This document shows positions 63,941 to 64,000 of a DNA stretch of 64,000 nucleotides, piece by piece. Position numbers and translations under genes: made by a program. The stretch is taken from NCBI GenBank assembly GCA_000828075.3, contig JXCB02000033.1, positions 467,428 through 531,427 of the forward strand. The letters are read 5' to 3'. The stretch is from Tolypothrix campylonemoides VB511288 (GTDB lineage: Bacteria; Cyanobacteriota; Cyanobacteriia; Cyanobacteriales; Nostocaceae). Every line of letters begins with the position of its first letter. The first letter of the stretch is position 1. A model generated the notes under the pieces. The model was not told where the DNA came from. It did not search any database and saw only the letters and a program-made list of their open reading frames with translations.

Positions 63941-64000
63941 ATGAAAACTACTGGAATTCATCATGTGGCGATTATTTGTTCGGATTACGAACGCTCGAAA
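63941..64000 (+). CDS. VOC (glyoxalase-like) protein, cut by window end
   Basis: Only the first 20 codons are present: MKTTGIHHVAIICSDYERSK. The GIHHVAIICSDYE segment is the typical first beta strand of vicinal-oxygen-chelate proteins, with the metal-ligand His. Length and substrate cannot be judged. Confidence 0.75.
   Translation, partial: MKTTGIHHVAIICSDYERSK

Overview
The window looks like a chromosomal segment of a filamentous, probably heterocyst-forming cyanobacterium (Nostocales-like). Evidence: very many HIP1 octamers (GCGATCGC); photosynthesis and quinone genes (acsF, menD, an NDH-2-type dehydrogenase); a clpR-clpP pair; cyanobacterial families such as DUF1995, DUF2996 and DUF4278; large AAA and histidine kinase proteins; and AT-biased intergenic DNA full of short repeats, palindromes and MITE-like elements. 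The genus is not identified.

Layout. 1-15.8 kb is mostly housekeeping: menD (with an in-frame repeat insertion), folB, a patatin lipase with an inserted domain, an acetyltransferase, a broken DUF433 gene, ribokinase, an RNB ribonuclease, rpmG-rpsR, an RDD membrane protein, a hybrid sensor kinase, moeA, a divergent phosphotransferase and a DUF4278 protein. 15.8-32.9 kb holds a HAD hydrolase, NDH-2, GNAT, ChaB, DUF1345, a phospholipase D-like protein, a cysteine desulfurase, DUF1995, a three-gene overlapping toxin-antitoxin-like operon and a decayed duplicate, a Tat-exported hydrolase, a large zinc metalloprotease, a pentapeptide-repeat protein and a ferritin-like protein. 32.9-34 kb has a structured-RNA candidate (HEARO/omega-RNA-like), a frameshifted LysM-like gene and an orphan. 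34-45 kb has a UbiB/ABC1 kinase, recN, two adjacent AAA-domain signalling proteins, a Phd-like antitoxin, and a decayed tyrosine recombinase joined at a HIP1 site to a copied 3' end of recN. 45-51 kb has an outer-membrane barrel candidate, acsF, a TM2 protein, DUF2996 and a ubiquitin-like sulfur carrier beside thrC.

The most unusual part is 51.4-59.8 kb. An AraC-type regulator is followed by three tandem paralogues, each with an acidic N-terminal leader and a strongly cationic C-terminal part. Next come a subtilisin-like S8 protease without a signal peptide, a PrcB-like protein 61 nt or less downstream, and two more genes that carry a related acidic leader joined to unrelated cores: one with six cysteines, one basic and Gly/Arg-rich with a globular end. 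The second of these lies on a duplicated segment containing a broken prcB fragment and is flanked by two arrays of a ~92 bp tandem repeat. A shared leader, exchangeable cores and a dedicated protease suggest an undescribed protease-matured peptide or toxin (bacteriocin or RiPP-like, or self-targeting) system.

59.8-64 kb returns to housekeeping: moaD, a J-domain protein, clpR-clpP, a VWA-domain protein, and the start of a VOC (glyoxalase-like) gene cut by the window edge.
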